Shown: piece after piece, positions 1-5,016 of the stretch
Layout of the letters: the number at the start of each line of letters is the position of its first letter
Numbering within the stretch: position 1 is the stretch's first letter
Assembly (NCBI GenBank): GCA_049699975.1
Contig: JBNAWB010000205.1
Location: 1 to 6,240, forward strand
Length of the DNA: 6,240 nucleotides
Direction: 5' to 3'
Source: CAZAGD01 sp049699975
GTDB lineage: Bacteria > Desulfobacterota > SM23-61
Notes under the pieces: generated by a model
Databases searched by the model: none
Told to the model about the DNA's origin: nothing
The model's input: the letters and a program-made list of their open reading frames with translations, nothing else
Made by a program: the position numbers and the translations under genes

Positions 1-34
1 ACCGTCGATTACTTTTATGAAAAATTATTTCCAT
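1..34 (-). CDS. possible start of a further downstream gene (cut by window edge)
   Basis: An ATG at 34-32 opens a frame that stays free of stops to the window edge and reads MEIIFHKSNRR. It begins 7 bases after the TGA of the dehydrogenase, on the same strand, which would fit another gene of the same transcript. No clear Shine-Dalgarno precedes it, and eleven codons are too few to judge coding character or to recognise a family. It could equally be chance sequence. Confidence 0.25.
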   Translation of the reverse strand, partial: MEIIFHKSNRR

Positions 35-41
35 TGGCTGA

Positions 42-1007
42 TCAATCGCGAATGATCACTTTTATGGCATCAGGAGCATTGGCCACTTTAAAGGCTTGCG
101 AAATATCTTTCAAGGGGAAAGGCCCAGTTAGAAGGGGCTTGATCTGGATAATTCCCTTCCAATAAGGGGCCAAGAGTCGATCAAACCAGGCAAATCTCTC
201 GTAAGGAGTATTGACGTGCATAACACAGGTAGTCTTAATAGTTAATGCATCGTCATGCCAGCGGCTGATATTCAAGCGCACCGGCTCCATGACCCAGCTA
301 TAAAGAACAAGCGTTCCGTTCTTTTTTAATATTTGCGTAGCCATATTCATGGAAGCTTCTGTACCAGCGGCCTCAAAAACTACATCTACTCCACCTCCCT
401 TACTTAAATCCAAGATGGCCTTTTCTACTTCTTCTTCCCGCGAATCAAAAACATAGTCCGCGCCAAATTTCTTGGCTAACTCTCTTTTACCGGCAAGCGG
501 ATCTATACCAATTACCTGCAGAGCTCCTTTTTTTTTAGCACCCTGAACCATTATTTGACCCGCAAAACCCAAACCCATTACGGCTACGGTATCTCCGAGT
601 TGCACGCCCGAGTTAAAGATAGAATACATCACACAGGCCAGAGGTTCTCCCAAAGATCCTAATTCCAAATCCATTTCGGGTGGAATGGGGTGCAGGTCTT
701 CTTCCCGAGCTAGAAAATAATCTGCAAAAGTCCCATTTTTTTTGCAGGACATTACCCTATCCCCTACCTTATACTTCCTGACCCCTTTGCCCACTTCCAC
801 CACGGTACCTCCGCCTTCATGACCTAATTGCGTAATGGGAAATTTTAGCCCTGGCGGAAGGAGGCCATTGTATATATTCCTATCAGTGCCGCAAATAGAA
901 GATTGGAAAGTTTTAACTAAGACCTGCCCTTCTCCAGGATCTGGCAAATCAGTTTCCATCAACTCAATCTTCTCCGGTTCAGGTAAGCGAATCGTGCGAA
1001 TTTTCAT
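42..1007 (-). CDS. zinc-dependent medium-chain alcohol/polyol dehydrogenase
   Basis: Cytoplasmic NAD(P)-linked oxidoreductase of the medium-chain (MDR) superfamily; the substrate is not predictable. Counting from the ATG at 1007, it has 321 residues. The catalytic zinc site is visible: Cys39 (SSICGTD), His63-Glu64 (LGHEGGG) and Glu121 (GEPLAC), the sorbitol-dehydrogenase arrangement. A Rossmann motif GLGFAG lies at 145-150, with Asp169 at the end of the second strand, which usually indicates NAD rather than NADP. The four-cysteine lobe that binds structural zinc in classical ADHs is absent; the chain runs from GDRVMSC straight to the NGTFADYF segment. The ATG at 1007 is preferred over a TTG at 1040 because GAGGTG sits 6 bases ahead of it and MKIRTIRLP is a typical N-terminus. 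It lies 47 bases after the interrupted frame and is probably co-transcribed with the cytochrome genes. Confidence 0.93.
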   Translation of the reverse strand: MKIRTIRLPEPEKIELMETDLPDPGEGQVLVKTFQSSICGTDRNIYNGLLPPGLKFPITQLGHEGGGTVVEVGKGVRKYKVGDRVMSCKKNGTFADYFLAREEDLHPIPPEMDLELGSLGEPLACVMYSIFNSGVQLGDTVAVMGLGFAGQIMVQGAKKKGALQVIGIDPLAGKRELAKKFGADYVFDSREEEVEKAILDLSKGGGVDVVFEAAGTEASMNMATQILKKNGTLVLYSWVMEPVRLNISRWHDDALTIKTTCVMHVNTPYERFAWFDRLLAPYWKGIIQIKPLLTGPFPLKDISQAFKVANAPDAIKVIIRD

Positions 1008-1054
1008 ATATTTCACCTCATTTCTGGGCATTTCTTCCAAATAGTTTCCATTTT

Positions 1055-1312
1055 CTATTTAAAATGACTTAACCCCTCTTCCGAATTTTCTACATATTTT
1101 TTTAAATTGGGTAATTCTTTATAAATAGCTTCGATATCTTCTTTATAAACTTCAGGTGCCAGAATTATTCTTCATCCTTTTGGTAATTGAAATATTCTGT
1201 CATAGGCCGAGTCATGATAAATGCTTATCCGGTGGGGAATACCACGTTCATTTCCTATGGAATCCAGTAAATGCGCTTCAATCTCAATTTCCAGAACAGG
1301 GGTCTTTTTCAA
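1055..1312 (-). pseudogene. small reading frame interrupted by one in-frame TGA (recoded or broken gene)
   Basis: Between the cytochrome and the dehydrogenase, one frame runs from a TTG at 1312 to a TAG at 1057-1055 with a single interruption, TGA at 1174-1172. The 46 codons before it (KKTPVLEIEIEAHLLDSIG..., ending in FQLPKG) and the 38 after it (RIILAPEVYKEDIEAIYKEL..., ending in GLSHFK) both have normal soluble-protein composition and no frameshift is needed, so the whole frame looks like coding sequence. AAGGA lies 4 bases before the TTG. The frame is open further upstream, into the cytochrome gene, where an ATT at 1342 follows AGGAGG by only 2 bases. I do not recognise the family. Possible readings are selenocysteine insertion, a recent nonsense mutation, or a base-call error. 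No convincing SECIS hairpin is visible by eye after the TGA. The second half has no ATG, GTG or TTG of its own near the TGA. Confidence 0.45.
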
Positions 1313-1337
1313 CTCTTCCTTTTTTCGACTTTTTGTT

Positions 1338-2861
1338 TTAATTTCCTCCTTTTTTGTTCTTTTCTTTTTGGTGCAGTTTAATCCAGTCTTTCATCTGTTG
1401 CAGATTTTCAGTAAGATTCCACCAGCCATTTTTAAAAGTAGCATAATCTGGCGCGCCGGTCATGGCCGAAGAGTATTTGACAGAATTAGCGTAAAAAAGC
1501 CACTGTCTGATCCACATTTGCTCTATAGTTTCATCGAAGGGGTTCTTCGCTTGGGGTAATCCTGCGGCAAGTCCTGCTTTCCAGGCCTCCAAAAGCAATT
1601 GAGTGGAAGCCAAAATCTGACTATCCACTTCTTTGATGGTATTTTCCATTTTGGCAAAATGGTTATGCGTCCAAGATGTTCCGTGACATTGATGACAAAC
1701 CTTAGCCATTAAATTCTTTCTTTTTGCCTGTTCCTGCTCATTGAGCAGTCCTTCTTTGGCCATTTCTCCGGTGAAGGCCATAGGCAGAGGAAGGCCATCT
1801 TTATTTTTCAATACGGAGGTATCCCCATTTTGGGGCTGGGGATGAGAATAAATAAGACCAAATAATCTCACCCATAACCTAGAGCCGAAGTCATGGGTTC
1901 TCTCCGCCACCACTCTTCCATCTGGAGTAGTGATCAGACTATTATGACAGGCAGCGCAGGTGGGTGACTGAAAATCAACTCCTGCCTTCCAAGGCACGGC
2001 CTCAAAATTCCATTTGCTATAATTAGAGAAATAAATGTTCCCATGTTTACTTTCTTTGTAAACATTCCAGGCCGGAACATCAGGTTCGAGATGACATTGG
2101 GCGCAGCTATAAGGTTTGCGCGCCACGGCGATGGAAAATTCATGCCGAGGGTGACAGGATGAGCAGGCTCCTCTGCTACCGTCTGGATTTATTCTCCCGA
2201 CCCCTTGATTGGGCCAATTAGCGAAGTTGGGAACTTCGATCATTCCCATTTGAGTTTCTACTTCTTTGAAACCCAAGACTTTTACTTCTGTGCCATGGCA
2301 GGCAAAACAGGTTTCTTGTTGCGACATCGAGGACGATTTTTGGGTCACTATCTGGCCATTCTTAACCGTTTTGATGCCAATGATTGTTTCGACTAAAGCA
2401 TGATAAACAGGATTTTGGCGAAGATTACCTACGGCATGCGCTTTTTTGCTGCCCGAAAATTCTTTTTCTTCTACGGGATGACAGGTAGCACAATCTTTAG
2501 GGGAAACGATGACATTGATCTTAAATCCCATGTGCTCAAAATTATCTTTGTGCTTTTCCGGATGCAATCCATGGCACTCAAAGCAACCCACTACTACTCC
2601 TTCCAGGGAAGCAGGTATTTTAGCCGCTGAAATCTTCTTCTCTTTTCCTGCTTTTTTTAGGGCCCAGGAGGGAGTAATCTTGGCATGCCAACTTCTTTGC
2701 CAGTCCGCCACAATACCAGGCGTAAAATCCTTATGGCAGTCCAAACAGGCGGAAGTTTCTTGGCTGATAGGTAGTAAATTTTCTTTTTTGTTCCCTTGGG
2801 CGAAGAGAATCAAAGGGATAAGCCAAAGAAAAATGAGAAGAATAAAGGTCAACTTTTTCAT
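1338..2861 (-). CDS. octaheme c-type cytochrome, hydroxylamine oxidoreductase (HAO) family
   Basis: Periplasmic multiheme oxidoreductase of 507 residues. A signal peptide (MKK, hydrophobic 5-20, likely cut after FAQ) is followed by eight CxxCH heme sites at 39, 93, 124, 185, 233, 253, 302 and 389. Family landmarks around them match HAO-like octaheme cytochromes: PGIVADWQRSWHA after heme 1, VSPKDCATCH at heme 3, WPNQGVGRINPDGS before heme 5, CHPRHEFS at heme 5 and THDFGSRL after heme 7. Members interconvert hydroxylamine, nitric oxide, nitrite or ammonia; the direction cannot be read from sequence. Oxidative enzymes carry a C-terminal tyrosine cross-linked to heme 4; Tyr473 in APDY is the candidate equivalent, unproven without alignment. 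The C-terminus is lysine-rich without a membrane anchor, so the protein should be soluble. It starts 17 bases after the second FabZ-like gene with only a weak ribosome site, suggesting coupling. No quinol-linked cytochrome partner lies in the window. Confidence 0.95.
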   Translation of the reverse strand: MKKLTFILLIFLWLIPLILFAQGNKKENLLPISQETSACLDCHKDFTPGIVADWQRSWHAKITPSWALKKAGKEKKISAAKIPASLEGVVVGCFECHGLHPEKHKDNFEHMGFKINVIVSPKDCATCHPVEEKEFSGSKKAHAVGNLRQNPVYHALVETIIGIKTVKNGQIVTQKSSSMSQQETCFACHGTEVKVLGFKEVETQMGMIEVPNFANWPNQGVGRINPDGSRGACSSCHPRHEFSIAVARKPYSCAQCHLEPDVPAWNVYKESKHGNIYFSNYSKWNFEAVPWKAGVDFQSPTCAACHNSLITTPDGRVVAERTHDFGSRLWVRLFGLIYSHPQPQNGDTSVLKNKDGLPLPMAFTGEMAKEGLLNEQEQAKRKNLMAKVCHQCHGTSWTHNHFAKMENTIKEVDSQILASTQLLLEAWKAGLAAGLPQAKNPFDETIEQMWIRQWLFYANSVKYSSAMTGAPDYATFKNGWWNLTENLQQMKDWIKLHQKEKNKKGGN

Positions 2862-2878
2862 AAAGAAGAGCTATCTGT

Positions 2879-3307
2879 TTAAGTAGAGGAAAAGGAAAGC
2901 ATTATTTGGCCGCCGGCTATTTTTTCATCCTGCACTAAGGCTTCGGCAGCAAAACGATATACATTAGCGAGGCTCTGGGTCAATTCCACTTTTAAAGTAA
3001 CTTGTTCGCCCAGCATAGCCGAACGATAAAATTGAAAATCAGAAACACCAGCAAAGAGGCCCATAAAACGGGCTTGCGGATTTTCTTCCTTAACCTTAGT
3101 AGCTATGATAATCCCGCCAACTTGGGCCAAGGATTCTAAAATCAATACGGGAGGGAAAAAATGATGGCCCTGAAAAAACCATTCATCACCAGTTAAATTT
3201 TTGAGGCCTATTGCTTTTTTCCCAGGTTCCAGGTAGGTTATCCGATCCACTAAGAGAAAGGGATAACGGTGGGGAAGGATTTCTTGAATCTCCCTGTTTT
3301 CCATCAT
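2879..3307 (-). CDS. FabZ-like hot-dog dehydratase with shortened catalytic loop
   Basis: A 142-residue single hot-dog protein of the (3R)-hydroxyacyl-ACP dehydratase FabZ family, cytoplasmic. The N-terminal signature LPHRYPFLLVDR (11-22) is textbook FabZ. His48 (FFQGH) and Glu58 (LILESLAQ) are the expected catalytic pair, but they are 10 residues apart instead of the usual 14 (E. coli His54/Glu68): the loop normally read as GHFPGxPxxPGVLxxE is reduced to GHHFFPPVLILE. The DNA shows a clean in-frame loss of 12 bases, not a frameshift. The later FKRPVxPGD stretch is also altered, to FYRSAMLGE. It begins in an ATGA overlap with the preceding FabZ-like gene, so the two are translationally coupled and probably made in equal amounts. 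Either it is a less active partner in a heterodimer, or it has different substrate geometry. The family is certain; catalytic competence is not. Confidence 0.92.
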   Translation of the reverse strand: MMENREIQEILPHRYPFLLVDRITYLEPGKKAIGLKNLTGDEWFFQGHHFFPPVLILESLAQVGGIIIATKVKEENPQARFMGLFAGVSDFQFYRSAMLGEQVTLKVELTQSLANVYRFAAEALVQDEKIAGGQIMLSFSST

Positions 3308-3783
3308 ATTTCAAACCCTACTTCACGGAAATCAACTTGTAAAGAAAATTGAGCTTCCGCGGCGTTCTCCTGGCCAATTTGAGCTTGGCCCCGGAAATGC
3401 CAAGTGGTATTTTCTCGCTTGACTACCTGCACTGAAAATTCCAATCGGTCTCCGGGGTAAATGGGGCGTTTAAATCTAACCTTGCCCACTTTTTGTAAAG
3501 AGCATTCCAGCTTACCCCGGCTAAAAGTTTCCGCGATTAAGAAGATGGCACTTTGGATCATTCCTTCCAGAGTTAGCACACCCGGAACGATGGGGTGACC
3601 CGGAAAGTGACCGGCAAGATAAAACTCATTCGCGGTTATTAACTTGAGAGTTTTGATACTTTCTCCTCGGGCTAAATCTACTACTTCATCGAAAAGTAAA
3701 ACAGGAAAAGGGTGCCCGAGGTTGTTAAATAAATCTTCTCTTCTTTTTCGCTCTGCTAATGAGAAATTTTCTTGCTTTATAAT
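3304..3783 (-). CDS. FabZ-like (3R)-hydroxyacyl-ACP dehydratase with non-ATG (ATT) start
   Basis: A hot-dog dehydratase of about 159 residues, of the family that removes water from (3R)-hydroxyacyl-ACP in fatty-acid synthesis or a related acyl pathway. Counting from ATT at 3783, LGHPFPVLLFDEVVD (22-36) matches the FabZ N-terminal strand, and the active-site block AGHFPGHPIVPGVLTLEGM (57-75) contains catalytic His59 and Glu73 at the standard 14-residue spacing; FKRPIYPGD follows. The first conventional start is a GTG at 3579, which would begin inside the active-site motif and lose His59, so it cannot be the true start. A strong AGGAGG (3794-3789) is followed by ATT at 5 bases and ATA at 8 bases; an in-frame TAG within the Shine-Dalgarno region (3795-3793) closes the frame upstream. 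No ATG, GTG or TTG occurs in any frame just after it. The stop TGA overlaps the ATG of the next FabZ-like gene. Confidence 0.85.
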   Translation of the reverse strand: MIKQENFSLAERKRREDLFNNLGHPFPVLLFDEVVDLARGESIKTLKLITANEFYLAGHFPGHPIVPGVLTLEGMIQSAIFLIAETFSRGKLECSLQKVGKVRFKRPIYPGDRLEFSVQVVKRENTTWHFRGQAQIGQENAAEAQFSLQVDFREVGFEI

Positions 3784-3786
3784 ATG

Positions 3787-3842
3787 CCCCTCCTAACTTT
3801 ATTCTTAATCAGGGGAAGAATAAAATAATAATACCTTCCCCT
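3787..3842 (-). promoter_or_regulatory. candidate leader hairpin that could expose or hide a ribosome binding site
   Basis: On the minus strand AGGGGAAG (3842-3835) is followed 16 bases later by its exact complement CTTCCCCT (3818-3811). The CCCCT of that second arm can alternatively pair with AGGGG (3791-3787) inside the Shine-Dalgarno AGGAGGGG of the FabZ-like gene. The two pairings exclude each other, the layout of a translational switch. Another AGGGGAAG lies upstream at 3873-3866. This is a reading of complementarity only; no known riboswitch class is recognised and the anti-Shine-Dalgarno helix is just 5 base pairs. Confidence 0.3.
3789..3794 (-). promoter_or_regulatory. ribosome binding site that fixes the unusual start of the first FabZ-like gene
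   Basis: The sequence AGGAGGGGCATATTATAAAG places a perfect AGGAGG 5 bases before ATT (3783) and 8 bases before ATA (3780). It is the only strong ribosome site ahead of the frame and supports initiation there rather than at the internal GTG at 3579. Confidence 0.75.
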
Positions 3843-3928
3843 CTCCATGTGGAGAGAAGATTATACTTCCCCTACCCCTAATTCCCATTAGAGATTAATG
3901 AATGAATTTTGTCCCAAAGCCTGATTAA
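3805..3928. repeat. inverted repeat bracketing the intergenic region
   Basis: TTAATCAGG at 3805-3813 and its exact complement CCTGATTAA at 3920-3928 face each other across almost the whole gap between the small membrane protein and the FabZ-like pair. Inside are a CTCTCC-ATGT-GGAGAG hairpin (3841-3856), a weak CATTA-GAGAT-TAATG hairpin (3887-3901) and repeated CTTCCCCT (3835-3842, 3866-3873). It may be a small mobile-type repeat, a structured leader, or termination between the two units; no T-run typical of an intrinsic terminator follows the hairpins. Confidence 0.3.
3860..3865 (-). promoter_or_regulatory. possible -10 element for the hot-dog/cytochrome cluster
   Basis: An exact TATAAT lies on the minus strand 77 bases before the ATT start. 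No acceptable TTGACA-like hexamer sits 16-18 bases upstream (the bases there read about ATGGGA) and no extended TGn is present, so the assignment is tentative. If used, transcription would begin near 3853 and the leader would include the 3841-3856 hairpin. Confidence 0.25.
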
Positions 3929-3937
3929 AGAAAAGAT

Positions 3938-4162
3938 TTATTCTGTTGACTCTTTTTTGGCTTCTTCTTTTTTGGGCTCTTCTTCTTTGATTGGTGCAGA
4001 AGTCTTTATATCTTCAATCCCCAGATAAATGGCCAAAGCCCCACCAAGGACTAAAATAATCGGGATAGCCCCTTGGAGAATTAATAAGAAAGGAGACCAC
4101 CACGCAATCAAACCTATAACCCCGATGATTACTGCCACAATTCCACCGAGCAAAATTTTCAT
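3938..4162 (-). CDS. small two-helix membrane protein with charged tail
   Basis: A 74-residue protein. Two hydrophobic segments, roughly 3-25 (ILLGGIVAVIIGVIGLIAWW) and 28-49 (ILQGAIPIILVLGGALAIYL), are joined by a very short turn around SPF. The 25-residue C-terminal tail is almost entirely Lys, Glu and Pro (EEEPKKEEAKKESTE). Start ATG at 4162 has AAGGAGGG about 9 bases upstream and a near-consensus promoter just before that. From memory, the pattern of Gly-rich helix, double Trp, a GAxP turn and a second helix resembles MamI-type magnetosome proteins and other small two-helix proteins of related bacteria, but this is a resemblance only and no other magnetosome gene is present. Function unknown; a membrane-shaping or scaffold role is only conjecture. 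Confidence 0.85.
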   Translation of the reverse strand: MKILLGGIVAVIIGVIGLIAWWSPFLLILQGAIPIILVLGGALAIYLGIEDIKTSAPIKEEEPKKEEAKKESTE

Positions 4163-4191
4163 CTGTTTATTCCCTCCTTAGTTTTTTTCTA

Positions 4192-4220
4192 ATAATATTT
4201 GAACAAATTAATTTTGTCAA
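4192..4220 (-). promoter_or_regulatory. sigma-70-type promoter of the small membrane protein gene
   Basis: On the minus strand a perfect TTGACA (4220-4215) is followed after exactly 17 bases by TATTAT (4197-4192), 5 of 6 matches to the -10 consensus. Predicted transcription start is near 4185, about 23 bases before the ATG at 4162, with AAGGAGGG within the leader. It is the best promoter in the window and marks a new transcription unit after the M23/hydrolase pair. Confidence 0.8.
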
Positions 4221-4252
4221 AGGAAGAAAATTTTTCAATTAATTACGAGATC

Positions 4253-4323
4253 ACCTTAGTCGCTACCCTCCCTCGCGCTAACATTAGGAAACATTCTCGC
4301 TGGGGAAAGGCGAAGTGGTAAGG
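4253..4323 (-). repeat. long imperfect hairpin between transcription units
   Basis: Within the 175-base gap, minus-strand CCTTA (4323-4319) pairs with TAAGG (4257-4253). Inside that, TCGC pairs with GCGA, then CTTTCCC pairs with GGGAGGG using two G-U pairs, closing on a GCG...CGC helix. The whole 71-base element is GC-richer than the AT-rich flanks, which carry AATTAATT at 4237-4244 and 4329-4336. It could be a termination or mRNA-end structure for the hydrolase gene (no T-run follows it), a structured RNA, or a dispersed palindromic repeat. Confidence 0.4.
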
Positions 4324-4337
4324 CAATAAATTAATTT

Positions 4338-5000
4338 TTACAAATAATCAAAGAAATTAGTACGAATATAAGCAAAATTACGTTGAATATTCCTTTTCCC
4401 TTTGACGATTTCTCCATGACCAGGGAGGAGCAATTCTACATCTAAATCAGCCAGACGTTCAATAGAATTCCGCAGTAAATTACCGTCTCCTCCTGGAAAA
4501 TCGGTTCGGCCCACCCCCATGGCAAAGATAACATCTCCTGTGAAGAGAGCTTTCTTTTCCGGCCAGTATATACTGATTGAACCAGGAGAATGGCCGGGGG
4601 TGTGAAAAATTTGAAAAGTTTTATTCCCTAATTTAAGTTCACCTTCTTTTAAGTAAAAGTCTATTTTATATTCCGGCATTTCCATACCGAAGGCACCATA
4701 AAATTCCCTCCCCACTTCCATTATAAATTTTTCTTCCTCTTGATGAATGGTGGTGTAAACGCCGGCCCGGGAGAAGATTTGGACAGCTTCAAAATGGTCG
4801 GGGTGAGCATGCGTAGCTATAAGCAACTTGATATCTTCCATCTTGTTCCCATCTTTTTCCATTCGATTGATTAGACTTTTTACTAAATGTTGGTGCCCCG
4901 GATCAATGAGCACAGGAATAGTTCCTTTGATTAAATAGCTATTGCAATTGTTTTCCATCCCTCGCCAAAGATAAACATATAAATCGCCATCAAGTTTCAT
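4338..5000 (-). CDS. metallo-beta-lactamase-fold hydrolase (glyoxalase II-like)
   Basis: A cytoplasmic 220-residue protein with the complete two-metal site of the family: His64, His66, Asp68 and His69 in THAHPDHF, His137 in HTPGHSPGS, Asp156 in LFTGDVIF and His195 in LLPGHGEI. The compact single-domain layout and the TPGHSPGSI and TGD segments resemble hydroxyacylglutathione hydrolase-type thioester hydrolases, but the C-terminal glutathione-binding domain of true glyoxalase II is missing, so the substrate is open (thioester or related small molecule). The ATG at 5000 has AGGAG 7 bases upstream. It follows the M23 peptidase gene after 16 bases and is surely in the same transcript, though no functional link between them is obvious. 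Confidence 0.93.
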   Translation of the reverse strand: MKLDGDLYVYLWRGMENNCNSYLIKGTIPVLIDPGHQHLVKSLINRMEKDGNKMEDIKLLIATHAHPDHFEAVQIFSRAGVYTTIHQEEEKFIMEVGREFYGAFGMEMPEYKIDFYLKEGELKLGNKTFQIFHTPGHSPGSISIYWPEKKALFTGDVIFAMGVGRTDFPGGDGNLLRNSIERLADLDVELLLPGHGEIVKGKRNIQRNFAYIRTNFFDYL

Positions 5001-5016
5001 ATTAATCTCCTCTTGG

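Noticed and set aside
1008..1040. TTG start at 1040 for the dehydrogenase
   Set aside because: The extra residues are unlike the family N-terminus, and the ATG at 1007 has a better-spaced GAGGTG.
1055..1312. Programmed frameshift instead of TGA readthrough
   Set aside because: Both halves share the same frame; +1 and -1 frames after the TGA meet stops within a few codons.
1221..1559. Plus-strand frame overlapping the end of the cytochrome gene
   Set aside because: Antisense shadow with Phe/Ser-rich composition and no family motif; the minus-strand genes explain the region.
2509..2886. Plus-strand frame across the start of the cytochrome gene
   Set aside because: Antisense to a certain gene with eight heme motifs; no independent support.
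3304..3579. A 91-residue protein starting at GTG 3579
   Set aside because: It would begin within the FabZ active-site motif; upstream codons in the same frame encode the missing N-terminal half, including the catalytic His.
3841..3856. CTCTCC-ATGT-GGAGAG hairpin as intrinsic terminator
   Set aside because: No T-run follows on either strand, so it is listed only as part of the leader or repeat structure.
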